Below, piece after piece: positions 23,104 through 35,999 of a DNA stretch of 64,000 nt. A program made the position numbers and the translations under genes. The notes under the pieces were generated by a model. It ran no database searches and was not told the origin of the DNA. It was given only the letters and a program-made list of their open reading frames with translations. Positions within the stretch are counted from its first letter, which is position 1. Each line of letters begins with the position of its first letter. The DNA is from Cliona cf. orientalis (taxonomy: Eukaryota; Porifera; Demospongiae; Clionaida; Clionaidae), in contig OZ005689.1 of the NCBI GenBank assembly GCA_963930775.1, positions 21,023,262 through 21,087,261 on the forward strand, written 5' to 3'.

Positions 23104-26100
23104 TTAAGATTCATCTTCTGATTCTTCACTCTCTGATTCAGAACTAATAGAACTATCAGAGTCTAAATCACATTGGCCACTCAGTTCTGCTGCGGTGTCC
23201 ACAAGCAGATGATCAACAACAATAATGTTCCTAAATGAGGCAACAGCTTTTGAAATCTGTATCTCGGATTCCCATAAGAGGTGTTTCAGTGAGTTGATGG
23301 CACCAATATTAAATTGAGCCAGTCCATCATCATTCTCTTGTAGCTGCTCAATTTCACCAGTAATAGCAGCAATCCTGTTGGACCAGTATTCAAGCACATT
23401 ACGCATCGCATCTTCCAGCAATTGTAATTCCTCTTCACAACGTTGTTTTAGCAGGAATGCTTGAATAATTTCCCTTTTGGAGTGCCATGGTACACTTCTT
23501 GAAGTCATACATTCAGGCAGTGGAGAACTTTGCCATAACTCTGAATTTATTGGCAATACTTCCTGCAATTGCAATGGAGAGTGTTCTCCGCAAATATCCA
23601 ACTGTGAAGAAGTTTCATTGTACTCCATAAGCAACTCTTTGGCTTTTTTAGTTTCTTTAGTGATGGAAGATGATAGCCTCTTTGCAATTTTCTGTCCATC
23701 TGTATAATTATAATTAAGAATCATGCATGACATTGCATTTATCAACTGTAAAAGCTTCTGAATCACTGCATGTAATAATATGCCAATCCACCTAATAGTA
23801 TTCATGTGTCATAATAATATTATTATAGGTACATATAATATTATGAGAGAATGTTCAATAAACTCCATGTCCACGGTATAATATTATTATGATTACCTGC
23901 GTATTTGGCCTTCATGCACAAGAGATAGTGCCGTTTGACAATGGTAGCCCACAAGCAGGAGTGCAGTTGCTTTTGCTTCTCATTTAAAAAGGCGTTTCTC
24001 GCATCAGTGTACTCTTGATCTTCTTTCTTCCAGCGATTTTTCAACCCATGCTTCCTTTCAAAATCTGCTAATTGGCAATCCATGCTGTGTAATTAATAAC
24101 ATACAATCAATAAATGTATTATACTGAATGTATTAAAATAATATCAGCATAACTCACTCAAACACTTTCTTTTGGACCATAACTCTCTCACTGAGATTGT
24201 ACCTTGCAATACTATCTCTATAAAAGTGTACAGCACAGGGATCTCCATGGATTACGATAATCACTTAGTCTATCTATAGTTACCTTGCCAGATAATAACT
24301 GTGTAACATAAAATAATAATGTGTCTTCCATTCTGTTGTAACTGCAGAGTTGAACAAAAATTAATGTACAGAAGAGGTACCATATGCATGTATAGTATAA
24401 TTCGTGCTAATTAAGCACAATCAAATCTCATCATGCACTATTGGCTTGCTTATATTAACCGTGACTGCTTGTGCCAGGTGCTGAGCTATATATATAAGTA
24501 TAGAGATGGCCCGGATATTACAACAATTATAGTTTACTTGTTGGCTGGAATCCACCGGTAACAATTATATTCCTTTCATCCTCAATCCAGCCGTCAATAA
24601 CTTCATTATCGATTGCTACTGCATGCATGTGCATGTGCATATAAATCATGGTCTTTTTTAATCATCAATAATTATTGATAGATGACTCACTCAGTGCATG
24701 TTTTACAAACCTTGGATATGGGTTGTAAGGGAAGTAAGCTGCTGAATAGCAACACACTTCATTTCATTTGCTTTATTCCAACGCCGGAGAAGAAGTGAAG
24801 CTACATGCATATAATATTATTATTTTATAATATGAATCTGAAATCATGCAATACCAACACACCTAGCTTTTTTTTTGTCATATAGCCATAGTATAACAAA
24901 GCATGTGTAAGGACATCAGTGCGGTGGGAAGGGCGCATTTCTTTAGTCATCCGAGTGAATCTCCTAAGATAAGACCAAAGACGCTCCATTACTTCACCAT
25001 CAGACAATCCAAAACAATTACAACGCAGGGGACCATATAAAATCTAAGATTTGAACAATGTCATGATCATAGTATCACATTTTAGGCGTGGCTTACCTGA
25101 CAGGAAGGCTTATGACCATATGCATGAAAAGATGGAATGGCAAATGCAACCTTCTCCGCAAGATGACCATCATTTGACTTCAGGTATTGAATAAAAGTGC
25201 AGGCAACATCATACATAATGTGTAAATTCACTTTGTCTGGTATACGATGGAATAGCTCATGCAATAGGAATAATCCATAGGAAAATCTACATAAATAATA
25301 GTAAATTTAACCAGTGTATATACAACCGTACTATAATACGTGCTGTTACCTTTCACCATGTTTAAGATTGAGGAACAAACAAGGGAATTCATGCTTACAA
25401 GCACATCCAAAGAGAGCAGTTTCATCTAATGCATGAAATCTTCGAGATGATCGTAGAGAATCCCCAGCAAGGAAATTGTTGCATGCCTACAATAATTGTA
25501 ATTCCGAGGCTGAGTGATAAGTACAGTTCATGATAAGTATTTACACACAATAATTAGTTATTATGAATATAAATTGCATAATGCTTAGCTTGCCTGACCT
25601 GTGGGATCTTCTCCAGGGTGGTAGAGTGTACAAATTCATCAACAGATGATTGATCAAGGAAGTACAGGCTGCCATGAAGAGCTTCACGGCAACTATATCC
25701 GGCTGAGTGCTTTCTTGGCAAACCGAATAATGCATCTATTGACAATATCATTGTACCAGTGTCCTGTTATTATGGGTATAATAATAATTTGCATTACTAT
25801 TCTGTTACTTCGTGATACATGACATTGTACCTTTGGACATGCAGGACAAATGTTTCCTGGATCAAGAGTAGGACATAAGTGGGTTAGATTCCGCAGCTCA
25901 ACTTTCATCCACCTGCATAGTGATAATTAACATAACATCTCCCATGCCTGGGCTTTGATGTAACTATATTGTATCATGATTAGCTAATTTTAATTACCGG
26001 TACTCTTCAAAAGCGTCGATTAAGGATGAATAAATGTCTTTTCTCTGCATTAATTTATAACATTAACATCAGCTATAATATTATTATCTGATATAATAAA

Positions 26101-27203
26101 CACCACATACTTTTATGACAAGATGAGGCGATCTGAAGCATAGAGCTTTGCATAAATCCTTCATAGCAACTTGGCACTCTAGTAATAATGCTTCAGCCCA
26201 ATCCAGCATATCGAAAGTAAATGCAATATGTGGTCGCTGGGGGCTTGCTGGCCATAACCTGGCGCGGACTAGTGTTATTACTAGTGGTTCACACTGGCAA
26301 TAGGCAAATTTGATGCTATGCTCTGTACCTGCAATAATTATAATAAACAAGATTAACTATATGCAGGTGCCTGGGCGTAGATAATTCACAGTGTCAAATT
26401 ATAATTACGGAGTATTATACTATCATTATTTTTGAGGGTTAAGAATGTGTCCCTGTGATTTTTATAGTGTACTATAAGTGCATGTATTGTACTGTTACAG
26501 TACATTTATTTTAGTAATACCATTTTCATCAATACAGCAGAGTGGATGAAGTGCATAACTTGAGCACTGGTGTGGTGGACGAACGTCCACAACTCGACTT
26601 GAAAGCACAAGGGGCCTAAATACACCTCCCTATAAAGTTGTATTAATATTCAGTAAAAATATTAGTACATCATCATGATGTGACAATATCCATGGAACTT
26701 ACCTCCCATATTTCACCGACATGAAAAATGTTAACTGAACGATGAGCATCCGCAAAGCAGTTGGAGCAGAAAAATGCCCATGACGCACACTGCAAACATC
26801 TGTATTTTGCTTCGTTGGCACATGTGATGCAAGTCTGGTTATACGGCATGGCATTACATTCAATGAAGGTTTTTAGCATTGAAATCCGGTTCCTTTCCCA
26901 AGCAGCAGCAGCAGCTTTCTGCTTTATGCTGTGAAGACTAGGCCCACTGTGATCTCGATCAAAATCGTCAATGCCTGGCATTGGTAGTTCTCCATCTTCT
27001 ACTAATGTAGCATCAGCTGTATCGTCAACGCTGACTCGGACAGTCTCCGGACTGGCTTGGCTTGTCTCGTCGTCGAGATCATGGCCAGTGCGGGCCGCAG
27101 AGTTAGTCATTCCACGCGGAACAGTACGGTGCCTTACTACCCCTCCTGTTGATCTTTGAGTCAACTTCAGTGAGGGTAGCTTCATTCTCATTTGTGTAGC
27201 CAT
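23104..27203 (-). CDS. KDZ transposase with CxC2-like cysteine cluster
   Basis: The first exon (27203-26705) has CITCANEAKYRCLQCASWAF, FCSNCFADAHRSVN and FHVGEIWE, a CxC2-type zinc cluster, and ends at a GTAAG donor. Next come VDVRPPHQCSSYALHPLCC, then YCQCEPLVITLVRARLWPAS, GNICPACPK, and LSIDALFGLPRKHS (first Asp). FHALDETALFGCACKHEFP and LHIMYDVACTF (second Asp) follow, then AYGHKPSCQ and GEVMERLWSYLRRFTRMTKE (catalytic Glu). The C-terminus (23700-23104) is acidic and Ser-rich. This matches the Kyakuja-Dileera-Zisupton DDE order. About a dozen exons are separated by short AT-rich introns, and I saw no obvious stop inside the main exons. It converges on the Ulp1 gene within the same TIR-bounded element. 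Confidence 0.85.
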
Positions 27204-27381
27204 GTCTTCAACGTGTCACAGTGGCTGCGCATGCACGGATCGCCTGCAGGATAGCGTGAAATTCTGTAACCAAAGGGTTACTATTTTTACCGTAAACCGT
27301 ATTCCACGCTAGGTACTGCGTAGGTTTCACCTAATTTACAGTACCTCCAGTGGAAAAGGTTTCCGAACCGGGTGCATAGAG

Positions 27382-27920
27382 AATGTACACATCCAATTAA
27401 ACGAATTATGAAACATTTTCGCTATTCCAACTATGGGGTACAGTACCGCAGCTGTTATCAAAAAGTCCACACCATTGGTCGGCGTAATCACATGACTTAG
27501 CTTGCGCGCGCCTCCTATAATGCCATGGACCGGCCGGCCTAGTGGCCCGATTCCCAGTTCCCAGATCAGATCCCGGTGTGGCGCAAGTGGAAGTGCTAGA
27601 AAAGGAGCGGATCTATAAAAGACCAACCAGGCCATTTACGGACTAATTGAAAATTGAACGTGGCGGCTGCTCGAACAAACCTTGGACACTACCCAATCCC
27701 TGGCCCTTCCCATAGATAATTTCTGGTAACCGGACTAGGAGCGGATCTATGAAAGGCTATTAAACAAGGACATTCCCTGGAGACTACCCAACCCCTGGCC
27801 CCTCTCATAGATTGTGACAACCGGACAAATCCCGGAGACTACAATCTATGACCCACCCCCTGACCCTATCATAAATGGCCTTGTACTAGTGTGGGAGGCC
27901 TACCAGGTTTAATAGGGAAG
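27382..27920. repeat. Diverged duplicated segments
   Basis: AGGAGCGGATCTAT(A/G)AAAG occurs at about 27603 and 27737. Related strings (CTACCCAA(T/C)CCCTGGCCC, then CATAGAT) recur at about 27690, 27790 and 27845. There is no coding signal. Confidence 0.6.
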
Positions 27921-27924
27921 AGTG

Positions 27925-28645
27925 GTATCAAGGGGACATGTGAGCGTACTGGGTGGGCTACTCGATTGGGGAAGAGTGGCAAAAAAGGAAAAAGAGAAGA
28001 GTCGAGAGGGACGTGAGCGTACTGGGTGGGTTACTCGGTTGAGGAAGAGTGGCAAAAAAGATAAGAGTCGAGGGCGATGTGTGAGCGTACTGGGTGGGCT
28101 ACTAGGTTGAGAAAGAGTGGCAAAAATGGAGGAAAGTCGAGGGGGACATGTGAGTGTACTGGGTGGGCTACTGGGTTGAGGAAGAGTGGCAAAAAAGAGA
28201 AGAGTCGAGGGGGACGTGTGAGCGTACTGGGTGGGCTACTCGGTTGAGGAAGAGTGGCAAAAAAGAGAAGAGTCGAGGGGGACGTGTGAGCGTACTGGGT
28301 GGGCTACTAGGTTCAAAAAGAGTGGCAAAATAGAGAAGAGTCGAGGGAGACGTGTGAGCATACTGGGTGGGCTACTCGGTTGAGGAAGAGTGGCAAAAAG
28401 AGAAGAGTCGAGGGGGACGTGTCAGCGTACTGGGTGGGCTACTAGGTTGAGAAAGAGTGGCAAAAAGAGAAGAGTCGAGGGGGACGTGTGAGCGTACTGG
28501 GTGGGCTACTCGGTTGAGGAAGAGTGGCAAAAAAGAGAAGAGTCGAGGGGGACGTGTGAGCGTACTGGGTGGGCTACTAGGTTGAGAAAGAGTGGCAAAA
28601 AAGGAGGAAAGTCGAGGGGGATGTGTGAGCGTACTCAGTGGGACG
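27925..28645. repeat. Minisatellite, ~67-70 bp units, about 11 copies
   Basis: Each unit contains GAGCGTACTGGGTGGGCTAC, then GGTTGAGGAAGAGTGGC, AAAAAAGAGAAGAGTCGAGG and GGGACGTGT. Unit starts fall near 27944, 28017, 28084, 28153, 28220, 28287, 28355, 28423, 28492, 28559 and 28626. Short ORFs across it are by-products. Confidence 0.9.
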
Positions 28646-28780
28646 AGCTTTCTAGTGAAGATGAAGAGAGTGTATTGACTTGTATGTAATCACACAAAGT
28701 TTTCATTATGCATGTGAGTCCCATGCTCGGGTGATAGGCATACTGAATTGAAGAATGTAGCAACAGTATGAGGCAAATCA

Positions 28781-29456
28781 TATATGTGACCGGATCTGAG
28801 AAAACCCGGCATATTGTCAAAACGCGCATATGGCGCAATGCGCGTTTTTAGTATCAACAGTAAAAAATATCAAAGTCCAGTTTTTGTCATATTTATGTCA
28901 AAGAACCCTTCTACTAACTGTTGCCACCGCCTACGGAGGGTAAATGTAAGTTACCAAGGCGAAATAAGCCTTCATTTTGACCTACCTAGTTAGTACGGCT
29001 GCCGTACACGGAGCCCGTTGCTATGGGCGGTAATTAGAATTCTCTACCTAGATACAGCTAGATTCATCGAACTACTGTATTTTCGCTCACCTTTTTAGCT
29101 TCTTGGGCATCTAAGAACAATCGGCTGTCGTTGTCAACAACGAAATTCAACTCTTGCTCGATCTTTACGTTCATTTCGAACGGCTCCGCCCAGGTCCATT
29201 TAATTGATTTCCGGGTCACGCGTAGTATGCGGAAACGCCATACGCGTGCATAGCAACGCCTTTAGACCGTAATTTCTCGATTATTGAGGGTGTGGCGCGA
29301 TCGCAAATAAAGCGCTCTAGCTCCACAGCCAAGCGCGCGATGGGTCTCGGACTTGGAGGCAGGTTAGCCCTATGATACAGCAATCCAAATATACAGCTAA
29401 CTAAAATTTCATGGATTGATGAATATGGCGGGTTTTCTCAGATCCGGTCACATATA
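28781..29456. mobile_element. TIR element (676 bp) carrying a first-exon-like ORF
   Basis: The 34-bp ends are inverted repeats: TATATGTGACCGGATCTGAG then AAAACCCGGCATAT at 28781-28814, mirrored at 29423-29456 with one mismatch. A TA target duplication is plausible. Inside, on the minus strand, 29174-29091 is an 84-nt ORF (MNVKIEQELNFVVDN...EAKK) ending exactly at a GTGAGC donor. A second, truncated copy lies at 60864-61490. Confidence 0.8.
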
Positions 29457-29558
29457 GACTTGCAAAGGCAAGGCAAAGATGTTAATACAATTTTGAGAGT
29501 CTGGTACATGAACAGTTATACATCAACACTTCCTATGTACAAATCCGTATAGATAATC

Positions 29559-32500
29559 TCAAGTGACTTTTTCACCATATTGGGCTCTAGATGCCATTGT
29601 TAGGTACTGCTTTTGTACAATTGCCATGTTATGGTAGTAATCCATAAGTCTGTTGTAGATAAAATAATGGTAGATGTTCTGCTGGTTACTACTCTGTAAT
29701 CGCGTTGCCCTGATCTTGGAGTTTAATACTTCAGAAGTCACTGATCTATATGTTGTTAGTTGAGGACAGAGATTCATATGATATTTACATGTCTCCTTGT
29801 GTCCAGATGTTTTTGGACCATCATGGAATCTGTCACCTACTACATACCTGGAGCATATATGCATATAATGATAAAGAAAATATACGACATGTTTACTGAG
29901 TTGGTTTCCCTGTCAAAGCTGTGGGTAAGAGGATGTTGTAGGGTGTTAGTATACGTGTGATCGTGTGCTAAAGTACTGAATGTGGTATTGGCTGTCGCAG
30001 CTTGATTTGTAGGATCAAGTTCTGGTACATCTATCACCTAATAATTATTATATAATATATAGGCATGACATTCATTTTTATCGTATAATATAAATTCCCC
30101 AACTGACTTTTGGATTTTCTCCATTCTTTGGTTTCTCAAAACAACCTCGTCGGTCTCCCCACATAGCCTTTGCCAACTTTGGAGTCCTCACTTCCATATG
30201 TGCAACAACATCACACGCCATGTCAACAGCATAAGCTAAAGGCCAATGCTTGGAAGACAGGAGTAGATCCACATGGTCTCGTGTGCTTTCCTTCCTTAGG
30301 ATGAATTTTGATCCAGATATTACCTGATTGATTATGCATTGGGTCTTTATCATAGTGCAGTCCACTCTACCTGATGCTGGCAGTTTTTGAATACCTTCCC
30401 TCCAGAACAGCTAGGAACTGCCTCGAACACATGACACTCACTATTTCCTTGAATAATAAAAGAGTGCAAGGCTTCCAAATGTTTGACCATTTGAGGCTAA
30501 AATTAGAATAAGCATGCATTATGTCATGTTTGCTCGTGATCATTAACGATTTATATCACCTTTGTAGTAGCTAATCTCTTTGGAATTCTGACTAAGTCAC
30601 AAATCTCTTTTAGTTGGGCGATGGAGACAGAATCAAGATTAAGAGGGTCATAAACCCCTTGACAAATCAGTCTAGCTAGCGTCTTAGGGCATCCAATAGG
30701 AGTTACATCACTGGAATGGCTTTTTTTTTGTTCAGGTGCTCAGTGTTGACGGCGTGACCTCTGCATGCTGGTGGAAGCCATGGAGCTATACAGCTAGCGT
30801 TTACTTTCTCCTGTTCAATATCTTTAAAAATCACCCCTTCCAACATTTTTTGCTCAAGATAACTCCACTAGCTGTCAACATCTACTTTCCCAGAAATTTC
30901 TTCCTCACTTGGCCACTGTATCTATAGTATAATAATATCATGGTGTATAATAATATTATACACTAATAATAATAATATAGTTTACTATTTGTCCAGAAAG
31001 TGGAGTACAATTCTTGGCATTCCCATCACCACTTTCAAAAAGAGGACACACACCACAAATTCCACAAAATTTTAATAGCAGCATTCCAATCTCTTTCCGT
31101 GAGCACTTCAAAGGCAAAGTAACCATCATATAGTTTTTCTATGAGGTACCGACTTTCTCCTGGGGTTAATTTTGGTGCAGATGGTAGGTCCAGACTTGCC
31201 AATATTACAGCATTTGCAGTGTTGCCAGGTGGTTCTCCTCTCTTAATGTGCTCTCTCATTTCAAATAGGATATCAACAGTCACCAACAACTTATTACTAA
31301 TATTCAGTATTCCTGTAACCATATACCAAAATATAAGATTCAGGTACAAATTTTATTTTACAAATCTTACCAGATTTCCAATCACGAAAGCTATATCGTG
31401 CCTGGCAGAATTGATTGGTGCACATCTTCACAAAAAACTTGTACTTGTTGGAATCCTTTTTTGCTCAGTAGCCAAGCCTTTCCACGTATGCCTGGTAACT
31501 TGGACTTGCTTGGTAGTTTATGGTTGCATGCTTTACATACAGTGTCGTCTGGCGAATATTCAGCTGCCCATGTCTATAATGAAGTTACGTAATATTGTAT
31601 CTTTTTCAATCTCCTAATGATCTATACAGTACGTGCTTACCATCGATCCAGATTGCAATTTACTATTAAGCACATAGTTGGCATCCTTCTTTTGAATATT
31701 TTGAAGCACTGCTTCTAAGATTGGATCATCAGGACTTTGAGGAATCCGTTCTGTGGTCTCGGCAAAAACTCTTGTTGATACAACCCTTGAAGAAGTTGAC
31801 TTGGAATCTTTATAATATTATTATATTAGAGGATCGTAATAATTGCATAACTATGTAATATCAATTACCTTCTTGTACTTGTGCACTTCCGTCTGTAGGT
31901 TGCTGCTCAGTGTCTAGATTACTCACTGTTGGATCATTACCTGTATGGATTATAAGAGATTTTAATTACCATAGCTAACAACAGCCATATTATTATGTTA
32001 TATCTAACATTTGTTAGCTTTGTCTGCTTTTGTTGAGGAGTTTTGTGATATGTCACATCTTGCTGTCTGTGATGGTATACCTATAGAAACATCAATCATG
32101 CTTGTAGCCCATTTATCGTCTGTGTTTATAGTACTATACCAGTATCAAAGAAAAATTCATCCTTGAGAGATTCATCTGAAAGGACAGCCCAAAGGAATAA
32201 GTAATAGTGAATACATCTTTTAGACAGCTTAGGAGCGGTGATCGAATTTGCTAAGCTAGTCCCCCTCTTGGACTTGTGACAGGTGCACTGAAAATTGTTT
32301 GTTTGACCAATGCGTGCATGTAGCAGACCAAGTGGTGATTCTGACGATGGGGTGGTTACTACAACGAAGGTTTTGCTGGATACTCGTTGTATAAGTGATG
32401 TACGGCCATCAATAAGGTATGCCTCAAACTCTGCTCGTACAGATGGGGGAAATGGAGCACTGCTGAGCACAGAGCTAGAAAGGACTATAGCATGTGTGTT

Positions 32501-32943
32501 ACATGCACTGCTCTGTGATTTTTGTGCTGTCATCACATGTTGACATGTGCCACCTGAATCTGTGCCAGACCTACTTCTCCCATCTTGTGCAAGTGAACAA
32601 TCTCTGAAGTGACACCTCCACTGTCCACATGAATAAGTAACAAAACATCTGCAGAATAACATTGTAACCATGCATCGATTGCGGTATGATATTGTATGAG
32701 TTACACTTACCTATAGTCTGGTCCCTGGTCTCTAACTCTTACGGAATAGATTTGACTACCTGGTGGCAGGACTTTACTGGACAGCAGAGCAGAAACGTTG
32801 ATGTTAGCTTCAGGTGAAACTCTGGGTGTGAGCCTTGCTTTCTTTGTCAATGGACTACTGCATCCCTTACACTGAAGCGCTCTGTTTCCATTGCTATGGC
32901 CATAACTCCGACAAATGGAAGAGCCCCTTTTTTTCAATGACAT
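29559..32943 (-). pseudogene. Cys-rich transposase-like gene (HMGXB3-like / KDZ-related candidate)
   Basis: The first exon (from 32943) reads MSLKKRGSSICRSYGHSNGN and ALQCKGCSS. The next (about 32650-32140) has SCGQWRCHFRDCSLAQDG and GTCQHVMTAQ. The exon at 31578-31390 has TVCKACNHKLPSKSK and, after a frame change, MCTNQFCQARYSFRDWKSG. Then come KLLVTVDILFEMREHIKRGE and CGICGVCPLFESGDGNAKNC. Later exons have AYAVDMACDVVAHME (about 30230), VVGDRFHDGPKTSGHK and LRSS-like ATRLQSSNQQN (29860-29560). Similar proteins are often deposited as 'HMG domain-containing protein 3-like'. The cysteine clusters and spaced acidic residues suggest a KDZ-related DDE enzyme, which is inference. At least one frameshift is visible, so the copy may be dead. 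It is divergent from the ATPase gene at 33290. Confidence 0.55.
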
Positions 32944-33289
32944 CTCGAGGACAGTATGTTTAATGCATGCGTGCAGACTTAGTTTCCTAGGTAACGTAAC
33001 TAAGCGATTGCGCAAGCGCATCGTGTTACCCATAAAGCGCGCGAACCTTAAACGCATACGCAGAATCAGTTTCCAAGGCTACCGTTCCCAGTTCAAACCT
33101 TACCCGGGTACCCAAGGATCACTTCAAGGATATAGCAAGGTGAGCACTGGAAACTAGCTTGTGGTTGTACCGCAATAACATTAATTGTAGTTCAAGGTAT
33201 TACAATATGGCTAGAATTATTATCATAAGCTATGCACAGCCAAAAAAAGAGTGATCTGCTAACTTAATACAGCTAGATAAAGGACAAGA
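32944..33289. promoter_or_regulatory. Intergenic region between two divergent genes
   Basis: About 345 bp separate the proposed starts of the Cys-rich gene (-) and the P-loop gene (+). The Cys-rich-gene side is GC-rich (AAGCGATTGCGCAAGCGC); the ATPase side is AT-rich. A shared promoter is inferred from the arrangement only. Confidence 0.35.
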
Positions 33290-35995
33290 TGCCCTCAACC
33301 AATGTTGAAGTTGGCTCAAACCGCCTTTATCGTGTAAAAGAGGATTCAACCACCAAGAACCAGTTTCCAACTTTTCAATGGAAGTTTTGGGGTCTGTTCA
33401 TGTTGCCGCTGATGCTGGAGGTTCTGGTCTGCTGTTGAAGTTAAAGCAATTTCCAGATGATGATGTTGAAAAGTATGTTTCAAAAATCCACATTATACTT
33501 GACTGCATACCAAATTAAACATAACATTTATAATACAGGAATGTTTTTTGTCCAATGTCCACAGTATCAAGCACAGTGAAGCAGTTCACAGTATCTGTTA
33601 ATCAGCAGTTCCCTGGTGGCACCTTCTTCCTTCTCCTATCTGACCATGAGTTCAAGAAGCTGTTAATGGACATGTCCAGCACAATGCTTGAGTCTAGCTC
33701 CAACGTATGCCAGAAACATGCCGTCAGAATCGTAGGGAGAAACCAACTCGATGATGAGGAGCCAGTATGGGTGTTTTCTGACAAGGTTCAGCTATCCTGC
33801 AGGGGATCACTCCTAGAGTGCGACGATCCTCCATTCCTGTGGATACGACGCATAATCAATGGATCGAACATCTTAGTCCAAGAGTCTCTACAGTGTATGG
33901 TGCCAACACCTCTGGATGATGGAAAGAGCCTGAGCAATCTGTGCTTGGCAACAAGAAGATTTATGCCAGAAAATTTCACTGCTGCAATGGCTACCACAAG
34001 TGCTATTGTGATGGGTACGAATTACACCAGTATCCTGAAGACGTTTGGCTGCTGTGGTGTCCCAATTTTGACTGGACCTCCTGGATCATGCAAGTCAGAA
34101 GCATCGAAATGTGCCTTATCGCTTTATGGCGCTCATGAATCGCATACATGCAACAGCCAAACGACACCTTCCTACCTGTTCAAAACAGCAAGCAAAACAA
34201 CAATTCCAATATGCGTGGATGATGTGAGTGAAAAGTCAGCTGATTCGTGGGAAGAACTTATCATTGATGCGTACAATAGAACAGGAAGAGGTACCCGAAT
34301 GTATGGTGTCGAGGCATTCAAGACACTCCCTATTGTGTCTGCTAATTGGAATGTTGGACCAGACAGGCCAAGAGCACACACCTGGGCTATCCACATAGCG
34401 TTTCATCGCCATGATGACGAGCCTGGAGCAAATTTGCTATTTGCTAAAATGGCTCAGTGCCGAGTTGATGCTTCCAAATCTGTTGGAAAGCTCATTCAGC
34501 TCAGCAGAAGATTCAAACAGCCTGAAACAAAAGATCATATCAACCGTGAGATCTCCCCTCTTGTCACTCGTATTCTCAGCCAGTTTGATGCTCCTGCCAG
34601 GTTCACTACTACCATGTCAGTTTTCATGTATTTTTTCCTGGAGGTAGGTTAGCATGCATACATAAAAAGGGACAGTGGACCATCTGCCTGTTTATGCCAT
34701 ACTATTTTGTAGCTCTACAGGCTCTCTTTGGATTGCATAATAGCCATATCCTATATGTACAGTTTTCCAAGATCGCTGTTTGAAGGAGACGTATCTTCAG
34801 GAGGAAGTGTCAGACCCTTTCTTACAGAGGATCAATGCTGGGAGTTCTTTGCTGAAAACATGGCAGCGTTTACATCCCCAACTATGGCTTCTCTTCCAAG
34901 AGAACCAAGGGAGGATACGTTGCAGATTGAGAATGCAAAAGTCTTGATAGAGGACTTCCTTCACTTGCTTGGAACTGTTCTTCAGAGCGTTCCTACTTAC
35001 CAAGTACTGAATGATTAATGATAGCTTATCAGGGGCGAGCGATCTCATAATTTGCTGGTGTTTGTGGTCTCTTCGATTTCCATGCAGCCTTGTATTGCGC
35101 ATGCGCATGCTCATAGACACTGGGTCTCATAGCTGAAGCGACATTGAGTGCTCGCTCCCACTGTGTTGCAATTTAGATTTCTATGGTTTAAATTAATATA
35201 GTACTATTCCTTTGTAGGCACTACAGATAGTATCAGTGGATGTAACAACAGCATGCCACTTAGGATTATGCATTGCTATGAGGCTCACAGAAGCAGTGCC
35301 TTTGGTAAATAGCCAAGAGGACAATGGAGAACAAAGGCTATTCACCAATGCTCAACTGGAGTCAGCTCTTCGGATCTCTCAGCTAGGCAAACGATCGAAG
35401 CAGCAATTTCTCCGCAGTGCCTCCAGGGATTCAGTTTGTTGTTTTTTTTTAGCTACACAACCTCAGGCTGATACTATTCAAGAGACAGAAGGTATAATCT
35501 AATGGTATAACATTTGTATGCTTTCACTTGAACACAGCATTAAGTTACTACACCACGGTTACACACACTTGTCACGCAGCTTCCACTGGAAATGAATCAG
35601 TTACAAGCTGCTCTACCAGGATCCAGCAATCATCATGATCAGATGGAACAAACAGCCATCTCGAACCCAGAATTGGGTGACAATGAAGGTACATGGTATT
35701 ATGATCAAAATCAGTTTATTTTAATGATGATCATTGAACTTTTAGGCCCTACAGAAAACGAGTATCCAATACTCACTGAACGAGAGCAGTTAGCCATTGC
35801 TGATAGTCTTGATGGTGAATTCTCTCAAAATTCAGCTAGTGGAGACTCAGGTACCGGTATTAAATTATTATAGGGTATGAAGAAGGTGGTCTCTAAAGTT
35901 ATGTTATGTACCACAGATCTTAACTCATCACCCCAACAACATGGTGGATCAAATGGAGCCATGATCACATTAACCACACCTGATTCTAATGATCA
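33290..35995 (+). CDS. P-loop ATPase (element-associated, helicase-like)
   Basis: A start at 33290 (MPSTNVEVGSNRLYRV) is followed by a frame change near 33378 into GSVHVAADAGGSGLLLK, then an intron. The main exon, 33550-34640, has the Walker A motif GVPILTGPPGSCKSEASK, then TPSYLFKTASKTTIPICVDD (Walker B-like Asp-Asp), and NRTGRGTRMYG with LPIVSANWNVG. The order resembles DUF927/SF3-like ATPases, in which a sensor-like segment follows Walker B. Downstream exons at about 34720-35018 and 35218-35500 (SVDVTTACHLGLCIAMRLTE) are open. A last region at 35590-35995 is acidic. I recognise the ATPase core but not a named family. It is probably a partner of the divergent Cys-rich gene. Whether the early frame change is real or a missed splice site is unclear. 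Confidence 0.6.
35030..35167. mobile_element. Possible tiny TIR element in an intron
   Basis: CAGGGGCGAGCGATCTC at about 35030 is loosely mirrored by GAGTGCTCGCTCCCACTG at about 35150. The match is imperfect, and the piece lies between two exons of the ATPase gene. Confidence 0.35.
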
Positions 35996-35999
35996 GTAG

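Larger units (their letters stand above)
18387..27374. mobile_element. Complete KDZ-type DNA transposon (8,988 bp)
   Basis: The left TIR starts CACCCGGTTCGGAAAC (18387). The right TIR ends GTTTCCGAACCGGGTG (27374). The match extends about 40 bp inward through TTTTCCACT and TACTGTA, with several mismatches. Both sides carry CATAGAG (18380-18386 and 27375-27381), a 7-bp target duplication. Two convergent genes fill it: a homeodomain-like/Ulp1/PHD gene (+) and a KDZ (Kyakuja-Dileera-Zisupton) transposase gene (-). Both look largely open, so the element may be autonomous. Zisupton-type elements are usually reported with 8-bp duplications. Confidence 0.88.

Noticed and set aside
27925..28645. CRISPR-like regular repeat array
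   Set aside because: Units are contiguous tandem copies with no unique spacers, and the setting is eukaryotic.
27922..28689. ORFs across the 68-bp minisatellite
   Set aside because: Repeat-derived frames (ERTGWATRLRKSGKK type) that shift with unit length changes.
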